Shown: piece by piece, positions 37,578-49,792 of the stretch | Layout of the letters: each line of letters starts with the position of its first letter | Numbering within the stretch: position 1 is the first letter of the stretch | From: Paulownia fortunei | Lineage: Eukaryota; Streptophyta; Magnoliopsida; Lamiales; Paulowniaceae | DNA length: 64,000 nt | Assembly: GCA_019321725.1 (NCBI GenBank) | Contig: CM033115.1 | Span: 930,001-994,000 of the forward strand | Direction of reading: 5' to 3' | Program-made: the position numbers and the translations under genes | Notes under the pieces: generated by a model | Database searches by the model: none | Seen by the model: the letters and a program-made list of their open reading frames with translations, nothing else | Told to the model about the DNA's origin: nothing

Positions 37578-39770
37578 TCTGTCTCTCTCTCTCTCTCAAA
37601 TAAAGATTGGCATCAAGTTCCCCAAAGGATAAAATGGAAAAGGCACAGACAATGGGGATAGAATGTTGCAATCGTATTGACATCAGACAATCTGATACTA
37701 TGATACTATAATGTTGATATATATATGTATATATGTGTATATTTTTTGTTTTTTTATGTAGTATGTCTCATCCATGATAGAATATTATTGTATGTCAAGT
37801 ACATACAAATACTTGCTAAGTTGATAGGAAAGACGTCACTTGATATGTATAAGTGTTGTTGTAATAAAAAATAAAATATCAATTGTATTATATGATTCGA
37901 ATTGGATTGGTTGACGGTTTGTTACTAAAAGAAAATGAATATTATGGATAATATGTTAAGTGACACTTTAAAAGTTATCATTAATGATTGATAGGTAGAA
38001 ATAAATTTTTATTTTATCATAATAACATTAATGATAAAAATTTAATAATAACAAATATTATTTTTTAAATTATCACTACTTATAATTAATGATATATCTA
38101 TAATAATAACTTAATTGTGCTTTTTTTTTTCATTATTAGTGACATGTATGTAACAATAAAAGATAATTACAGAAGCCTTCTTGAGGTTTGATCTAATCAC
38201 AGGAGACTTAGAATTTTAAAATTACGTCCACCTTTCTTGCCATTGATGATTGTTAGAAAATCCTAAATTTTTTGAAATGACTTATTTTGCCCTTTTTGTT
38301 AAAAATTACACAAACATTACTTAAAGTTTGTCCAAATTATAATGACTTACCCTAAGATTTGTCATATTACAATTACATCCCTTGAAAAAAAATTCATTTC
38401 ATAGTTAGACTCGCTGTAGTTTATCATAATAAAGTAATAAATTATCCTAAATACTTAAAGACATTTTTATCCATGATTCCAATCTAAATTCAGATCCATT
38501 GCACTATACTTAAATCTAGACATAGATTTGATCATTTTTTTTTTATCTTCACTCGCAAATATCATGTTTGTGACAAACCAAAAATTCAAGTTAACTTTTC
38601 AAAATGAGGTTTTTAGGCATAAATAATTAGATTAATTACTCATATGATATGCTCGTTAAGTTTATTAAATAAAAAGGTGGTAGAAAAAATAATATGTAAG
38701 AGACATGTATAATTAATTTTTATATACTAATAAGTTTTAAAGTAATCTAGAATGCAACTATGAAAATTTTATTATAATTAAAAATATTAAATCTCAACGG
38801 AAGTTAGTATATTGGATAACTCTTAGAGGGATTTGTGCGAATATGGATAAACTTTAGTTGGGATTTTTAATAAATTTGGACAAGCATCATGAGGTTTAAA
38901 ATTTATTATTTTCACAAAATAATGATATTGAGTGTAACATGACAACAAATAATAGTTGAGGTTGATGCAATTTTAAAAACTTAGGGGGTTCAATTGTACA
39001 TAAACCAAATCTCAAGGAGATTTATGTAATTATCTTTAATGGTAATTTTATAAAAAAAATAAAATTGTTAAACCCTTAAATTAGTCAAAGCGAGGTGAAT
39101 TTTCATTTTTCTTTTACGTTATTTTCTATTAAAAATTCTAACAAATTGAATCTATCTATTAAACGACGACAAGTGTCATAGATACTAATGTAATTATTCA
39201 AATTTGAGCACCAAATCATGTCTATGTAATTATCCCTAATAATAATTTAATTGTCTCTATTAACTTAGTGAATTGTGACAGCCAATTCGATTATGACAAG
39301 ACTTGTCAAGAGATTTTCACCTTTAGTACATATAAAAATAAAATAGACGAGGCCAGTTCTCAGCATCCCAGTACTTATCCATCTAGTTGCTCACATCCTA
39401 TCTATGTTATGCCTTCTGATAAACAGAAAAGAATTTGGCATTATGCCCTCTTCATTTAATTTGCCAAAAAAAAAAAAAAAGAAATGATATTTAATTATTC
39501 TGCCAAAATTTTGTTCAAGATTGTGGGAAATATATATGATTCTTTTTGTAATTGTGATCGAAAAGTTCATACTAGAGCCAAGTACTTCTAATGAGTTGTT
39601 AACCACCCAAACTAACTATTTGATAATACGAGTCATTAAGATTATATTCGATTCTTGGATTTTAACGAGTATAAATATTTAAGAATTTTATTTCAAATAA
39701 TAGTAGTTTGTGCTTTATTTATTAATATTTTTTTCTTCTCACCAAAATCTAAGTTCAGATATCGTAATTG
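37578..39770. repeat. 2.2-kb tandem duplication, copy B
   Basis: This copy directly abuts copy A: TTCAGATATCGTATTCTG is followed by a CT run and the same AAATAAAGATTGG start. It ends at TTCAGATATCGTAATTGG, about 310 bases from the 3' end of the first glutaredoxin gene. It diverges from A by scattered substitutions and indels. Confidence 0.88.
38159..39237. mobile_element. TIR element inside duplication copy B
   Basis: This is the counterpart of the element in copy A. The left terminus is worn (AAGATAATTACAGAAG) and the right terminus TGTAATTATCCCT is intact. It was duplicated with the block and is not an independent insertion. Confidence 0.5.
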
Positions 39771-39937
39771 GTGAACTATAAAAAGATTAACAAAAGAAAT
39801 AAAATGTAGTGTCATTTATCAAAATCCCCAAAGTTTATTAACCAAAAAACATATGCTGCTCAGCTTCATTAAAAAACCTGAGGCACACATTATTTTAGTA
39901 CGTAGTACTATTGTCGGAGAGCACATAGGCTCAATAT

Positions 39938-39955
39938 CTCTCTCTACTATCTATC

Positions 39956-40000
<45 letters not shown>
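39938..40000. repeat. (CTAT)n-(TA)n microsatellite
   Basis: CT units are followed by about five CTAT units and then about fifteen TA units. It lies just beyond the 3' end of the minus-strand glutaredoxin gene, possibly in its 3' untranslated region or flank. Confidence 0.9.
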
Positions 40001-40004
<4 letters not shown>

Positions 40005-40079
40005 TTACTATGATCCATGCATGATCATTAAACCCACAAAAATATATGGTTATTTACGTATCATATACACGCACGAATA

Positions 40080-40388
40080 TTAAACCCACAAGCCGCCAGC
40101 ATCTCTGAGTTTGGGCTTGAGGGACCTGCTGAGATGGAGGCTCATGACCTCATTTGCTCCTCCGACAAACTCACCACCAATGAACACCGCCGGCACGGTG
40201 GGGTTGCAGCCGAGCTGAGAGAGCGCCTGCTCGATTTCGCGGCCCCTTGCGATCTCGTCGAGCTCATACACCGTCGGATTGACGCCGAAATCACCAAAGA
40301 GGGACCTAACGGTGTGGCTTATGCAGCATGAGCTCTTGCTAAAGATCACCACAGGATTCTTGGAAACCATATTGCTTATCCTATCCAT
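40080..40388 (-). CDS. CC-type (ROXY) glutaredoxin, S-type CCIS active site
   Basis: The protein is 102 residues from a single exon, the usual length for plant CC-type (class III) glutaredoxins. The active site SSCCISH lies at about residues 19-25. Its fourth position is Ser, not Cys, which places it in the S-type group. The glutathione-binding TVPAVFIGG and the following GGANEV are intact. The C-terminus reads GGLWV; many family members have ALWL, which contributes to TGA transcription factor interaction. The text is close to Arabidopsis GRXS2 (At5g18600) as I remember it, and that gene also ends LWV. CC-type members act in nucleus and cytosol as partners of TGA factors in development, nitrate and stress signalling. 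The start at 40388 gives the family N-terminus. It is oriented opposite to the two downstream relatives. Confidence 0.95.
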   Translation of the reverse strand: MDRISNMVSKNPVVIFSKSSCCISHTVRSLFGDFGVNPTVYELDEIARGREIEQALSQLGCNPTVPAVFIGGEFVGGANEVMSLHLSRSLKPKLRDAGGLWV

Positions 40389-40592
40389 TGATGTATTTTT
40401 ACGAAATTGCCCTTGTGAATGGGAAGGAAAAAAATGGTTTACAAGATTGTAGTTCTGTAAACCTTGGATGTCTTAACACTTTTGGAAAGTGGAGATTGAT
40501 AAGAGGCCTAGCTAGGTTTCTTGTAATAGATATAGGTATTGATAAGGAGTTTGATGTATTTTGGTGTGAGGAAAATGGGGACTGCATGGAGA

Positions 40593-40602
40593 TATTTATA
40601 TA
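40593..40602 (-). promoter_or_regulatory. TATA box of the minus-strand glutaredoxin
   Basis: Read on the minus strand the sequence is CTATATAAATATC, about 205 bases before the start codon. Transcription would begin near 40565. A G-rich tract lies immediately upstream. Confidence 0.65.
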
Positions 40603-40605
40603 GAA

Positions 40606-40642
40606 GTGGGGTGGGGGTGGGGGTGGGGGTTGGGGGGTGGGG
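40606..40642. other. G-rich tract with quadruplex potential
   Basis: The plus strand carries six runs of four to six G separated by single or double T. This comfortably fits a G-quadruplex pattern. It abuts the TATA box of the minus-strand glutaredoxin, so the C-rich strand is the gene's sense strand. Folding is a prediction from the pattern. Confidence 0.7.
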
Positions 40643-40823
40643 CTATGGGTTTTTAATTTTTTCTACTTTTTGACAAAAGGAAATGCGACAATGGTTTGGA
40701 GGGATTAAGAATATTTTTGTACTCTATTAGGTTTGATCATTTTCATCATAATTTTAAGTTTTCATTTGATGTCTTCAAGATTAGTTAATTTTAAACAATG
40801 TCTTGAACTTAACATTGTGTAAG

Positions 40824-40852
40824 TATCTATCTATCTATCTATCTATCTATCT
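40824..40852. repeat. (TATC)n microsatellite
   Basis: About seven perfect TATC units lie in the upstream region of the minus-strand glutaredoxin. Confidence 0.9.
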
Positions 40853-41252
40853 TCAATGTGAATGCGATTGTGCACATATCGATCCATTTTATTCTGCATG
40901 TGATTTGACAAAAAGAGAATATATGAAAAAAAAAAAAGAGAATAATATATTCGTATAAAAAATGAAACATCAATTGTATATTTAAAAAAATATCCTCATA
41001 ATATGCATGTGTTGTAACAAATAAAAGATGAAATAATATATTAAAATAAAAGATCCGAGCAGTATGATATGGTTTTATAATAAATTTAACCTTATTGATC
41101 AACTCGTTTAAAATTATCAAAAAGTTCTAGGGCAATGTCTTTTTTTTTTTTAGTTCACATTTTCAGAAAAAAAATAAAAATCAGGCTCAAGGTGATAAAT
41201 ATTTTCTTCAACCTTTTATTTTTTATTTTTTTGGTGGGCGTGGGCAATCTAA

Positions 41253-41515
41253 TTGTTTCTTAGTCATTTAGGACATCGAAAGTTAAATGTTGTAAGTGAA
41301 TTAGGTGGTCCATATAACTTTGTGCTTTTATCTTACCAGGAAGAATCTGCTTTGTTGGAGATGGAAGTTGGATTTATCCATTTGGGACCCCTTTTTTTTT
41401 TTTTTTTTCTTTTTCCTTCTTCTTCTCCATCAACAAAGATTCGCATCAAGTTCACCAAAGAGAAAAATGGAAAGGTACTGGCAATGGGGATAAAATTTTC
41501 CAATAAAATTGATCA
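41253..41515. repeat. Third, partial copy of the 2.2-kb repeat's left end
   Basis: The stretch contains GTTGGATTTATCCA, AAGATTCGCATCAAGTTCAC and CAATGGGGATA in the same order as 35330-35530. It includes sequence left of the CT run that copy B lacks. It stops at a CA repeat (41514-41542). It lies upstream of the minus-strand glutaredoxin, so copies of this text flank the gene on both sides. Confidence 0.7.
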
Positions 41516-43085
41516 CACACACACACACAACACACAACACACACTAATACTGTTCACTACACATTGTAGGTATATGTTCGGTTCCTTTTTTTGAAGAATA
41601 TAATACTTTCTCTGTCCACGTTGGGAATTTATTTATTATGTCATTCGATATTGCCTACTTGATGTTGTAAAGCTATCAACTTATAGTATTTATTATGTTA
41701 GTTTTTTATTAATTAGAATATTCGACATTGCATTAATTAATATACCAACAAGACAATTTTTTTTTTAAAGAAATGGTTTTTACCATAGTGACAAGATTCT
41801 CCAAATTTTTTAATATAATTCAAATAAAATATAATATTTTTTTAGAACAATCGAATCGCGTATATGTCATTTATAAATAATACTATGACAAAATATTTTG
41901 AATTTTTGACTAATACAATGATTTATTTTTGAAATTTGTTCATATTTTAATAAAATTATATTATACTAACTTGTCTCCTTATTTTTTCATATATAAGTTT
42001 ACTAAATAATGCAAATTCTATTAAACAATCTTCACATATTGTTTTTATAAAATAATTAGGTATATTGTACTGATATATTAATTGCAAGTTTTAATAACAA
42101 ATTTTGTTATGCAAACAAGATTTTCTTGATCTTTTCCTTTCAAATTATCCTGAATAATGCTAAAATTTAAGAGTTAACGAATTATTCCCTAATCTCTAGT
42201 TTGTTACTATAGTGATTACATCAATGCTAATTAAGTATAATCAATAATTTTAAATTAAATTATACATTTAAAAAAAATTACTATTCAAATATATAAATAC
42301 TTATACGTAGGTGTTACTCAAACCTAAAATCTCGATAGATCTTATAAATGCCGCAATTATTATACATACACTTAGTACATCATTCATTTTTTAAATATTT
42401 ATTTTTCATAAAATAAAATATTTAACTTTTATTTATATACTAAATATATCATACTTTATACATTCAGTGTAACATGAATATTACTTATATCCGAACACAA
42501 AAAGAATTGCATACATATGCAACATGAGGTCACCGACCATACACAAACGTTATCCTCTTTGCCTTTTGATTTTTCATATAGTGTGACCTCATATAACTCC
42601 TAATATTTTTTTATTTTTTGGGGCAAATTTTGTGGATAAGAATGACTTCATTTCCTGTGTCTAGAGCTATTTCTTGACTTGTCCTAAAGAGTTTGATAAG
42701 TCAAAGTCTTCCACTAATCAAATAGTGGGGACTCAACCCTAATTAGATGAAGACAACAAGAAAATTACAAAAAAAAAAAAAAAAAGGGACATCCTAAGTC
42801 ATTTTTACTATATATATATATATATATATATATGATGGATTCTCCCACATTATCTGTTTTATTAGGTTCTGGCTATCAGACAATATTGACTCCTTCAAAA
42901 TTGTTGCTTTTTTTATAGATGCGATTAAAAAGAAAATAACTTTTTTTCCACGAGCAAATCTCAACAGTACAAAAATTGGCTTCAACCTTTCAGGCTTTCC
43001 GTCGTGACCAATTTGGAATCTTGGCCATGCATGTTGACTCACCACTTCAAAAGTGTCTAAATGTTTATCACATGTTATGTACATT

Positions 43086-43122
<37 letters not shown>

Positions 43123-43263
43123 CTTGTATTAATAAAGTACTGTGACCTATGATATAAAAATAAATTTTTTTAGCTATATTAAGTGTTTTTATATCAAAAT
43201 ATAAAAAATGATGTTAGGTTAAAGTGCCAAACTGCAATAATAATGCTACATCAACAGTTAGAC
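41516..43263. other. Intergenic with microsatellites, no gene seen
   Basis: This holds a CA repeat (41514-41542) and pure TA runs at 42810-42832 and 43088-43121. ORFs are short and composition-driven. No gene or further element could be supported. Confidence 0.5.
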
Positions 43264-43690
43264 TTAGTGTTTTTATAATTGAATCATTGATTAAATCGAT
43301 TTTGTTGTCGATTAGCAATTTAACCGGTCGAACTGGTCTAATAAAAATTAATTATATTTTTTTATTATATTATGCAAAATAATAATATCATAAACTAATT
43401 ATTATGTAATATATTTTAAATATAAAAAAAAGATAAATAACCATTTAAAAAATATCTAATAAAATACAAAACCAAAGAATTGTATAAATACAACAAAATA
43501 TCAAATTTAAATTTTTTTAAAAAATAAACAAAATAAGAAAAATAAAAAAAATCGATTTGACTTATTTTGACTAGTTTTGACTGGTTAAATTGAAAATCTA
43601 ATTTTATATGTCTAATCGGAGCGGGTCAACCTTCGATTTTCAATTAAATCGATTGAACCGACTGATTCAATCAGATTTTGAAAATATGAT
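43264..43690. repeat. Dispersed MITE-like repeat, copy 2 (inverted relative to copy 1)
   Basis: The reverse complement of this stretch follows the 31.15-31.60 kb repeat: GGTTCAATCGATT-type words at one end, a T-rich centre with TTTATTAGATATTTTTT, then ATATAATTAATTTTTATTAG and TATAAAAACAC at the other end. Divergence is high. No transposase is encoded. Confidence 0.5.
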
Positions 43691-46600
43691 TTGAACTCAG
43701 TATGTATTTGACATGATAGAATTTTTCTTATTATACTGATGTAGTCAAATGCATGCACAAAAATGGAGATCAAATTGACTAAGAAGAAGGCATAAGCAAG
43801 TGCTTACAACCCTAAAATACCCCAAAGGCTGGTTTTTTAAGGTTGCTTCTCCATGATACTGCCTACGTACTTGTCATCACATCACATATGTATTGGACTT
43901 GATCCATCGTATGATCATGTCATAAATTATGCTATGAATTTTTATTTTTAAAATGATAAAATATTTTTATTAAAACTATGTACTTCAATATCATATTGAA
44001 TGATCGTAACATTCAAAATTATCGATAAAAATAGCTAGAATTATCTTAAATAACCAACAATATTTCATAAATACATACCATATATGTAGTTGGTCAGAAA
44101 TCATCTGTGATAATAAGGATTTTTTTATGCAAGGCATCATATCATTTGTTCCTCGATACATAGATATGTGCCTATATATATATATATATATATAGAAGCA
44201 AGATAAGATTCAATAGAAATAATTAGTATTAATAATACGTGTAGGGGCAGAGTCATAAAATAGAGATTAGGGGCGAAATTTATTTATTTCTTAAAAACAA
44301 TACATAAAAAAGTAATTTTAATTTTTTTAAAAAATAAAATTTTAAAACTTACTAATTATATATAAAATATATAATAATTCAAAAAAATTATAGAGTTGTG
44401 GGCAGCCGCCTTCCCCTATGTCGAATCACTTGGCATCTTAACAAATTTCAGTTCTATGTCTATATTCTCAGCCCGACAGAAAGACACCTATATATTTCAC
44501 TCTATAATAAAAAATAATCGATTTCACTAGGTTAGCTACATCAATAATATTATAAAATAAATAATCTTGTTTAATATGCTTTGGAATAGACAGTTACACT
44601 ATTTTAAGTTATAATCTTGTTAATATTCCATCAAAATCTTGTTCAAGATTTTGGGAAATTATATGATTGTTTTTTGATGAGATCGCATGGAATCAGTATC
44701 AAGATCAAACTTTCGGCCCTTTTGTAGTACAGAAGCACCTTTTCATTACTGTGGCCATGATCTGATCATTCTTCACAGTATAAGGAAGCAAGGTTATTTG
44801 TCTGTCAATTTTTATTTACAAGACATTTTCTTCTTTAATATATATATATATATCAATACACATATAATATAAAGTAAATTATAAAAACTATCATGGGTTG
44901 TTTTTATTTTATAAATTACACCTATTCTGAGAGTACTTGTAAAATAAATACAAATTGTAAGAGAGTATTTATAATTTTGAAAAATAATGATTTTTTTTTT
45001 TAAATAAATCAAACTTCGAGGATAGTTTCTATAATTTATCCTATAATATATAAAGATATATTGTCGCGTATTCTTTTTATGTTTGTATTTGAAATGTTTA
45101 TATTTGAATGTGTTTAATCCTATTTGACATATACATATGATAATTGTATGATAAGGTTTAAAAAAATAAAAATAAAAATTATTATCATTGTGACACATTT
45201 GATTCGAGATGTAGTTATCGTCAAATGAGTGATCCCGTCACTATCTAATACAGTTACTAAAATTCTTCAATCAAAGAGGTGTATAGTTCACAAACTACTA
45301 TTTTAATGAGTTCAAATTCACGATTTTTTTTGTGGTAAATCATCGATGGCTTTAGTTAGACTACTACTTTGATGGTGATATACAATCTCATGCAAGCATG
45401 TGTTTTACTATTTGCAGACTTCTTCCATAAATATGCTTAATAGATGTTTCTCTTTCAGTTTCATGCAACAAAAATGGGGCAAAAGTAACAATTAATTAAA
45501 AATTGGTCCCTAAACTAAATAATTGCAAATTCCTTTTGTGGTCAATACAAGCAACTTAAGAAGATAAGGGGCTTAATGCAGCAGCTATAACAAGTATAGA
45601 GACTAATGCAAAACTGGCCTATATAAAGGGACCAACATTTAAAAACATGCCATAGACAGTAGAAGTTTACAAATTCACAAGTCAAGATTCCAATTAAAGA
45701 AAAAAAGGTGATTTTTACTTGAGACATTAAAATTGAAGTGGAGTCCTCTCTTTTATTATGCACAAAAAAAAAAAAAAAAAAGAATAAGAAAAATGATATT
45801 GACTAATGAGTGTTAAACACTATAGGCCCAAATCCACCCACATTGGGCCATGCTCACTGGACTTGGTATCTTGTTATGAGATTAGGCCCCTTGGATCAAT
45901 ATAGTTCACATATCCTTTTGTGAGAGGACTCCATGAGGTAATAAAATCACCTCAACAAATAAAGTGGGCTTTGATTTATTGTATAATATTTGCTTCTATA
46001 TGCTTAACATTCAGAACCAATAACTTCTTTATAATGACTTTAAGTTTCACCATTTTTTCATGTTCAAATATCTTGTATTCTCTCAATTATGACACCACTC
46101 TCTTCATATTTTGCACGTTTAAGTTGGGGAAAAATGAGTTTTAGTTTGCAAAGTGGAGGTTTGGGTCTTTTATGTTTTTGACTCGGACTTTAATGACTAC
46201 TGTCGTTATATATTTTTAATTTTTATTTTTTTTATAATTTAGTTGTTTACGCTTGACTTGATTAATACTGAATGTGGATGATCTTTCCACTGATTCGACT
46301 ATTAGGTAAATGATGACTTAACAATATATTCGATATGTTAGCTCTTGATTAAGGGAGTCGGGGGAGTCGGGTGTAGAGAAATTTTGGGTACCAAAACCTC
46401 TATAATCTCTTCCACACAATGGATTCATCGTCTTCATCCATGGGGTAGGCTTTTCAAATTAGCTGAACCACATAAATTGCGTATGATTAAACTTTTGCCC
46501 TTCATCAATTTTTCGTTTTTTCTCATATTGTTAGGTTTATTCGTAACAGTTCAACCCTTTGTGAATATACTACATAATGTTGACAGCAAAGGAGAGAGCA

Positions 46601-46980
46601 GCAAGTGTTTTCTGTCAAGAATTGTATTATCCATATTTCATTCTTAGTGCTTTGTCTAAAATTTTGCATTAACCCAAAAGTTCTCTACTTTTCTAGCTAG
46701 AATCTCTTTTAGCGGCAAGTCATTGTTCTGGCTAGGAGCCCATATCTTTACAATTTTGCATATCTTTGAGGTTGCCTTAAAGTTTAGTGCTATATGTTTA
46801 TCAGCAAACAGATTAGCATGAAAACAATGAGAATTTATCTCAATAATTCTTAGCTGAACTAAAACTATTGAAGATACCACTTGGGGTTAAGAGCATTACA
46901 TATTTAGAGCATGCCAGCATCTATTCTTGATCTCAAGGAATTTTGACCTTTTTCTCAATATCCTTTGCCTCAATTTGCAT
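43691..46980. other. Intergenic, no gene seen
   Basis: This contains a short fragment (44615-44680) resembling the right part of the 2.2 kb repeat (TTGTTCAAGATTTTGGGAAA), a TA run at 44174-44193 and an A-run at 45763-45781. Several ORFs of 60-130 codons are AT-driven and lack any domain. The last few hundred bases are the promoter of the next glutaredoxin. Confidence 0.5.
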
Positions 46981-47021
46981 TAAACAATTCACATATTCAT
47001 ATAACCATCTTCACTTTCTAG

Positions 47022-47029
47022 TATAAATA
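47022..47029 (+). promoter_or_regulatory. TATA box of the second glutaredoxin
   Basis: TATAAATA lies about 190 bases before the start codon. The preceding CCATCTTCACTTTCTAG resembles the promoter of the third glutaredoxin, suggesting a shared origin. Confidence 0.7.
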
Positions 47030-47220
47030 TCAGCAAATCAGAACCTCAACACCATCACAAATCAAATCTACTGCCTCAAAACTTCATAAGCAGCAATTCA
47101 AGATTCACTGGTTTTCACCTCCCCATATTGTCTTCATTTTGACTATATCAGTCACTTGTGTGCATCTATAGCTGCAACAAAAACATTTTCCTCAATCTTC
47201 CTCTCTGATTTTTCTTTGGA

Positions 47221-47529
47221 ATGGAGTGTGTACTAAAACTGGCTGCACAAAGGGCGGTAGTGATCTTCAGCAAGAGCACGTGTTGCATGTGCCACGCTAT
47301 CAAGAGACTCTTCTATGAGCAAGGGGTGAGTCCTATGGTCTACGAGCTAGACGAGCAGATAGATGGAAGGGAAATGGAGCGAGCTCTGATGAGGCTTGGG
47401 TGCAGTCCATCCGTTCCATCAGTGTTTGTTGGTGGAAAATTTGTGGGCTCAGCTAACGACGTATTAACTCTTCACCTTGATGGATCACTAAAGAAGATGC
47501 TTAAAGATGCTGGAGCTCTGTGGCTTTGA
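47221..47529 (+). CDS. CC-type (ROXY) glutaredoxin, CCMC active site
   Basis: The protein is 102 residues from a single exon. The active site STCCMCH (about residues 19-25) has Cys in the fourth position, so a dithiol mechanism is possible. The SVPSVFVGG glutathione-binding stretch and the following VGSAND are intact, and the C-terminus ALWL is complete. This terminus is linked in the family to repression of target promoters together with TGA factors. It is much closer to the third glutaredoxin, 2.3 kb downstream, than to the minus-strand copy; both share the 16-residue phrase [15 protein letters not shown]. The pair is therefore a more recent tandem duplication. The leader is about 165 bases. 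The exact ROXY member cannot be named from the sequence alone. Confidence 0.95.
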   Translation: MECVLKLAAQRAVVIFSKSTCCMCHAIKRLFYEQGVSPMVYELDEQIDGREMERALMRLGCSPSVPSVFVGGKFVGSANDVLTLHLDGSLKKMLKDAGALWL

Positions 47530-49610
47530 ACAGCAGTAAAAGATCAAGATGTGGCTCAAACAAGGCCAACTAATTATATGTATTGAACATTTCTGTCCTT
47601 TTTTACCTTCTTTTTGTATGTAGCCATTGGCTTTGATGAGTTACAAGATGAATTATAGAGCTCACTTATCTTTTTGAGCAAAATGTAATACAACTTCACT
47701 TGACACATGAGTTGTAGTTTTCGTTTATTTTTACCTCAATCGATGCTGTCCTGTTTGAGCAGTGACAAACTCCTTGTGTTTCAAAAATCTATCCTTCCAG
47801 TTTGAAAAGACTTTTTCATTTTTTGTATTACATTCTAGAGTATTTCTTGCTGCAATTTTTTTGACATTTGCTAAAATATTATTCAATACCATGAGGTAAT
47901 GGAATCACAGACAAGTATATCAGCTGCTGATAGGATAAGGGTAACTGAATTCTAGCTATTTCCATACTCAAACATTAACGAAATTAAACGAAATGAGTTT
48001 GAAAACTCATGCTAGATATATATGTGTGGCATCTCCCGGGCTTATCAGTATCTAACATTATTAGAATAACAAACTGAATAACCAACTTTTGTGGATTATT
48101 ATGTCATGTAATATACTAAAACAAGAATTTTACGCAACTTAGCTTTGCTGTTAATGTTATTTAACTAGCTGTGTCATTTTAGCGCCCTTACTGATCCAAA
48201 AATGGCTTCAAAGTTAGGACAACATTCGATGTCAAATGCCTTTACTCTTGGTCATGCTGTCACCATATCATCACTAAAAGTATTTACAGTGGCAGAGTGT
48301 CGTCTTGATTAGACTTTTGCTGTTTTCCAACATAACCATATTTACTTTGTTTTTCTCTTAGCAAATTGGAATTTGGTTTTTGTATTCTGCATTTATTCTC
48401 TACTAAGACAACTTATTCATGCAAAGGATATTGGGCGGCACAAGTGGGAGCAAGAATGTCCATATCTTACACGTATGCGATGAATAGGAATGTTTTATGG
48501 CGATTTCATGTCGTCACAGGAATCAGGGAGATTGTGTATGTGCATGAACTTACAGATATTGCTCTTTTGTTCTTAAACAGGGAAGTGAGAAAAGAAAAGG
48601 AGAGGAACAGATTACATTCTCTGTTTCTAACTAAACTTTATCACTTTCCTCATGTGGCATGAGAAAATAGTCCTTCCACATATGATCGAAATCGAATTAA
48701 GTTTCAAGTGGATAAGGTCAGCCACAACTGAACTTTTCTTCCACAGTTTCCTTTTCCAGTGGTGCATCTTCAGTTAGGCCAGTATTCTGTGCATATGATT
48801 CTTCTTCTTGTCATTTTACATAAAGGAGGTATAATGCTATATCCATGCAAACAGACAGCTGAATATTGTTGTGGATGGACTTCAATCACTAGGTTGTATA
48901 AACTTTCTTTTCAAGATTTTGGAGGGTGTGTGTGTGTGTGTGTAAGCCCTCATATAAGATCTGACATCATCAATGGCAGCAAAAATGTCTATAAATGATC
49001 ATCTGTCAGGAATGAAAACTTGAGGACTTTTTCTGTGTTTATGAACTTATCATAGTTACTTTTCTGACATATATGTGGTTCATCATTTATCATTTTCAGT
49101 TAAAATTTTGTAGACACACATGCAGGATGTTCTATCCAATCCAACATGCAAATGGATCACTTTGCAGCACTGTCCTAAAGCATTTTCACCGCGTTTCGCC
49201 ATCAGCTGATGCAAGTGTGTCCACTTCACTTGTATGTCTAGATTTATCAGATTCTCATCTATCATTTTCTTCGAATATCAAAGTTGACATTCCCTTTACA
49301 CACTCAACAAATCACGAGATAGCACGTAACACACCTTATATCCACATAAAAAGACAAGGAGAAAACTAGTTGCCGTACTTCTTATATGGTTAAACAATAT
49401 GTGAATCTGCTTTTGGTAAAGTCTGAATAGTTATCTGTATATTTATATAGTCTCAGAGATTCCAGGCAGAGCTATGTGATAACATGTAATGAACCACAGA
49501 GGTCATTTCAAACTAGGGAGTCATTTATTTTAGCATCTATCCAAATATCTGGAAGAACCTTCATCTTTTCTTATCAATCCTTTTTTCTTTTCAATTAAAC
49601 AATTCTATTA
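47530..49610. other. Spacer between tandem glutaredoxins
   Basis: About 2 kb contain the 3' untranslated region of the second glutaredoxin and the promoter of the third. A TG repeat lies at 48925-48943. ORFs at 48366-48662 and 49073-49369 have no recognisable domain. I saw no glutaredoxin remnant. Confidence 0.5.
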
Positions 49611-49636
49611 AGCAAACCACCACCTTCACTTGCCTC

Positions 49637-49644
49637 TATAAATA
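49637..49644 (+). promoter_or_regulatory. TATA box of the third glutaredoxin
   Basis: TATAAATA lies about 150 bases before the start codon and is preceded by CCACCTTCACTTGCC, matching the second glutaredoxin's core promoter in order and spacing. Confidence 0.7.
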
Positions 49645-49792
49645 CAATGTCATGAAGCCTTACCATCAGAAACCAAGTACAAAAATTTCTCATTGTTTAA
49701 AGCCACAGTCGCATCCAACTCTTCTCATTGTATACTAAAAAGCTTCTGCCTTTTAAGGGATAGAGTAAAGGTTGTGATATATAATTTAATCC

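Noticed and set aside
36000..39770. Additional glutaredoxin pseudogenes within the tandem duplication
   Set aside because: I looked for the CCMC/CCIS and VPAVFIGG coding patterns and found none on either strand.
46345..46647. 100-codon ORF with a hydrophobic stretch
   Set aside because: I see no family resemblance or promoter context; the hydrophobic run follows from T-rich sequence.
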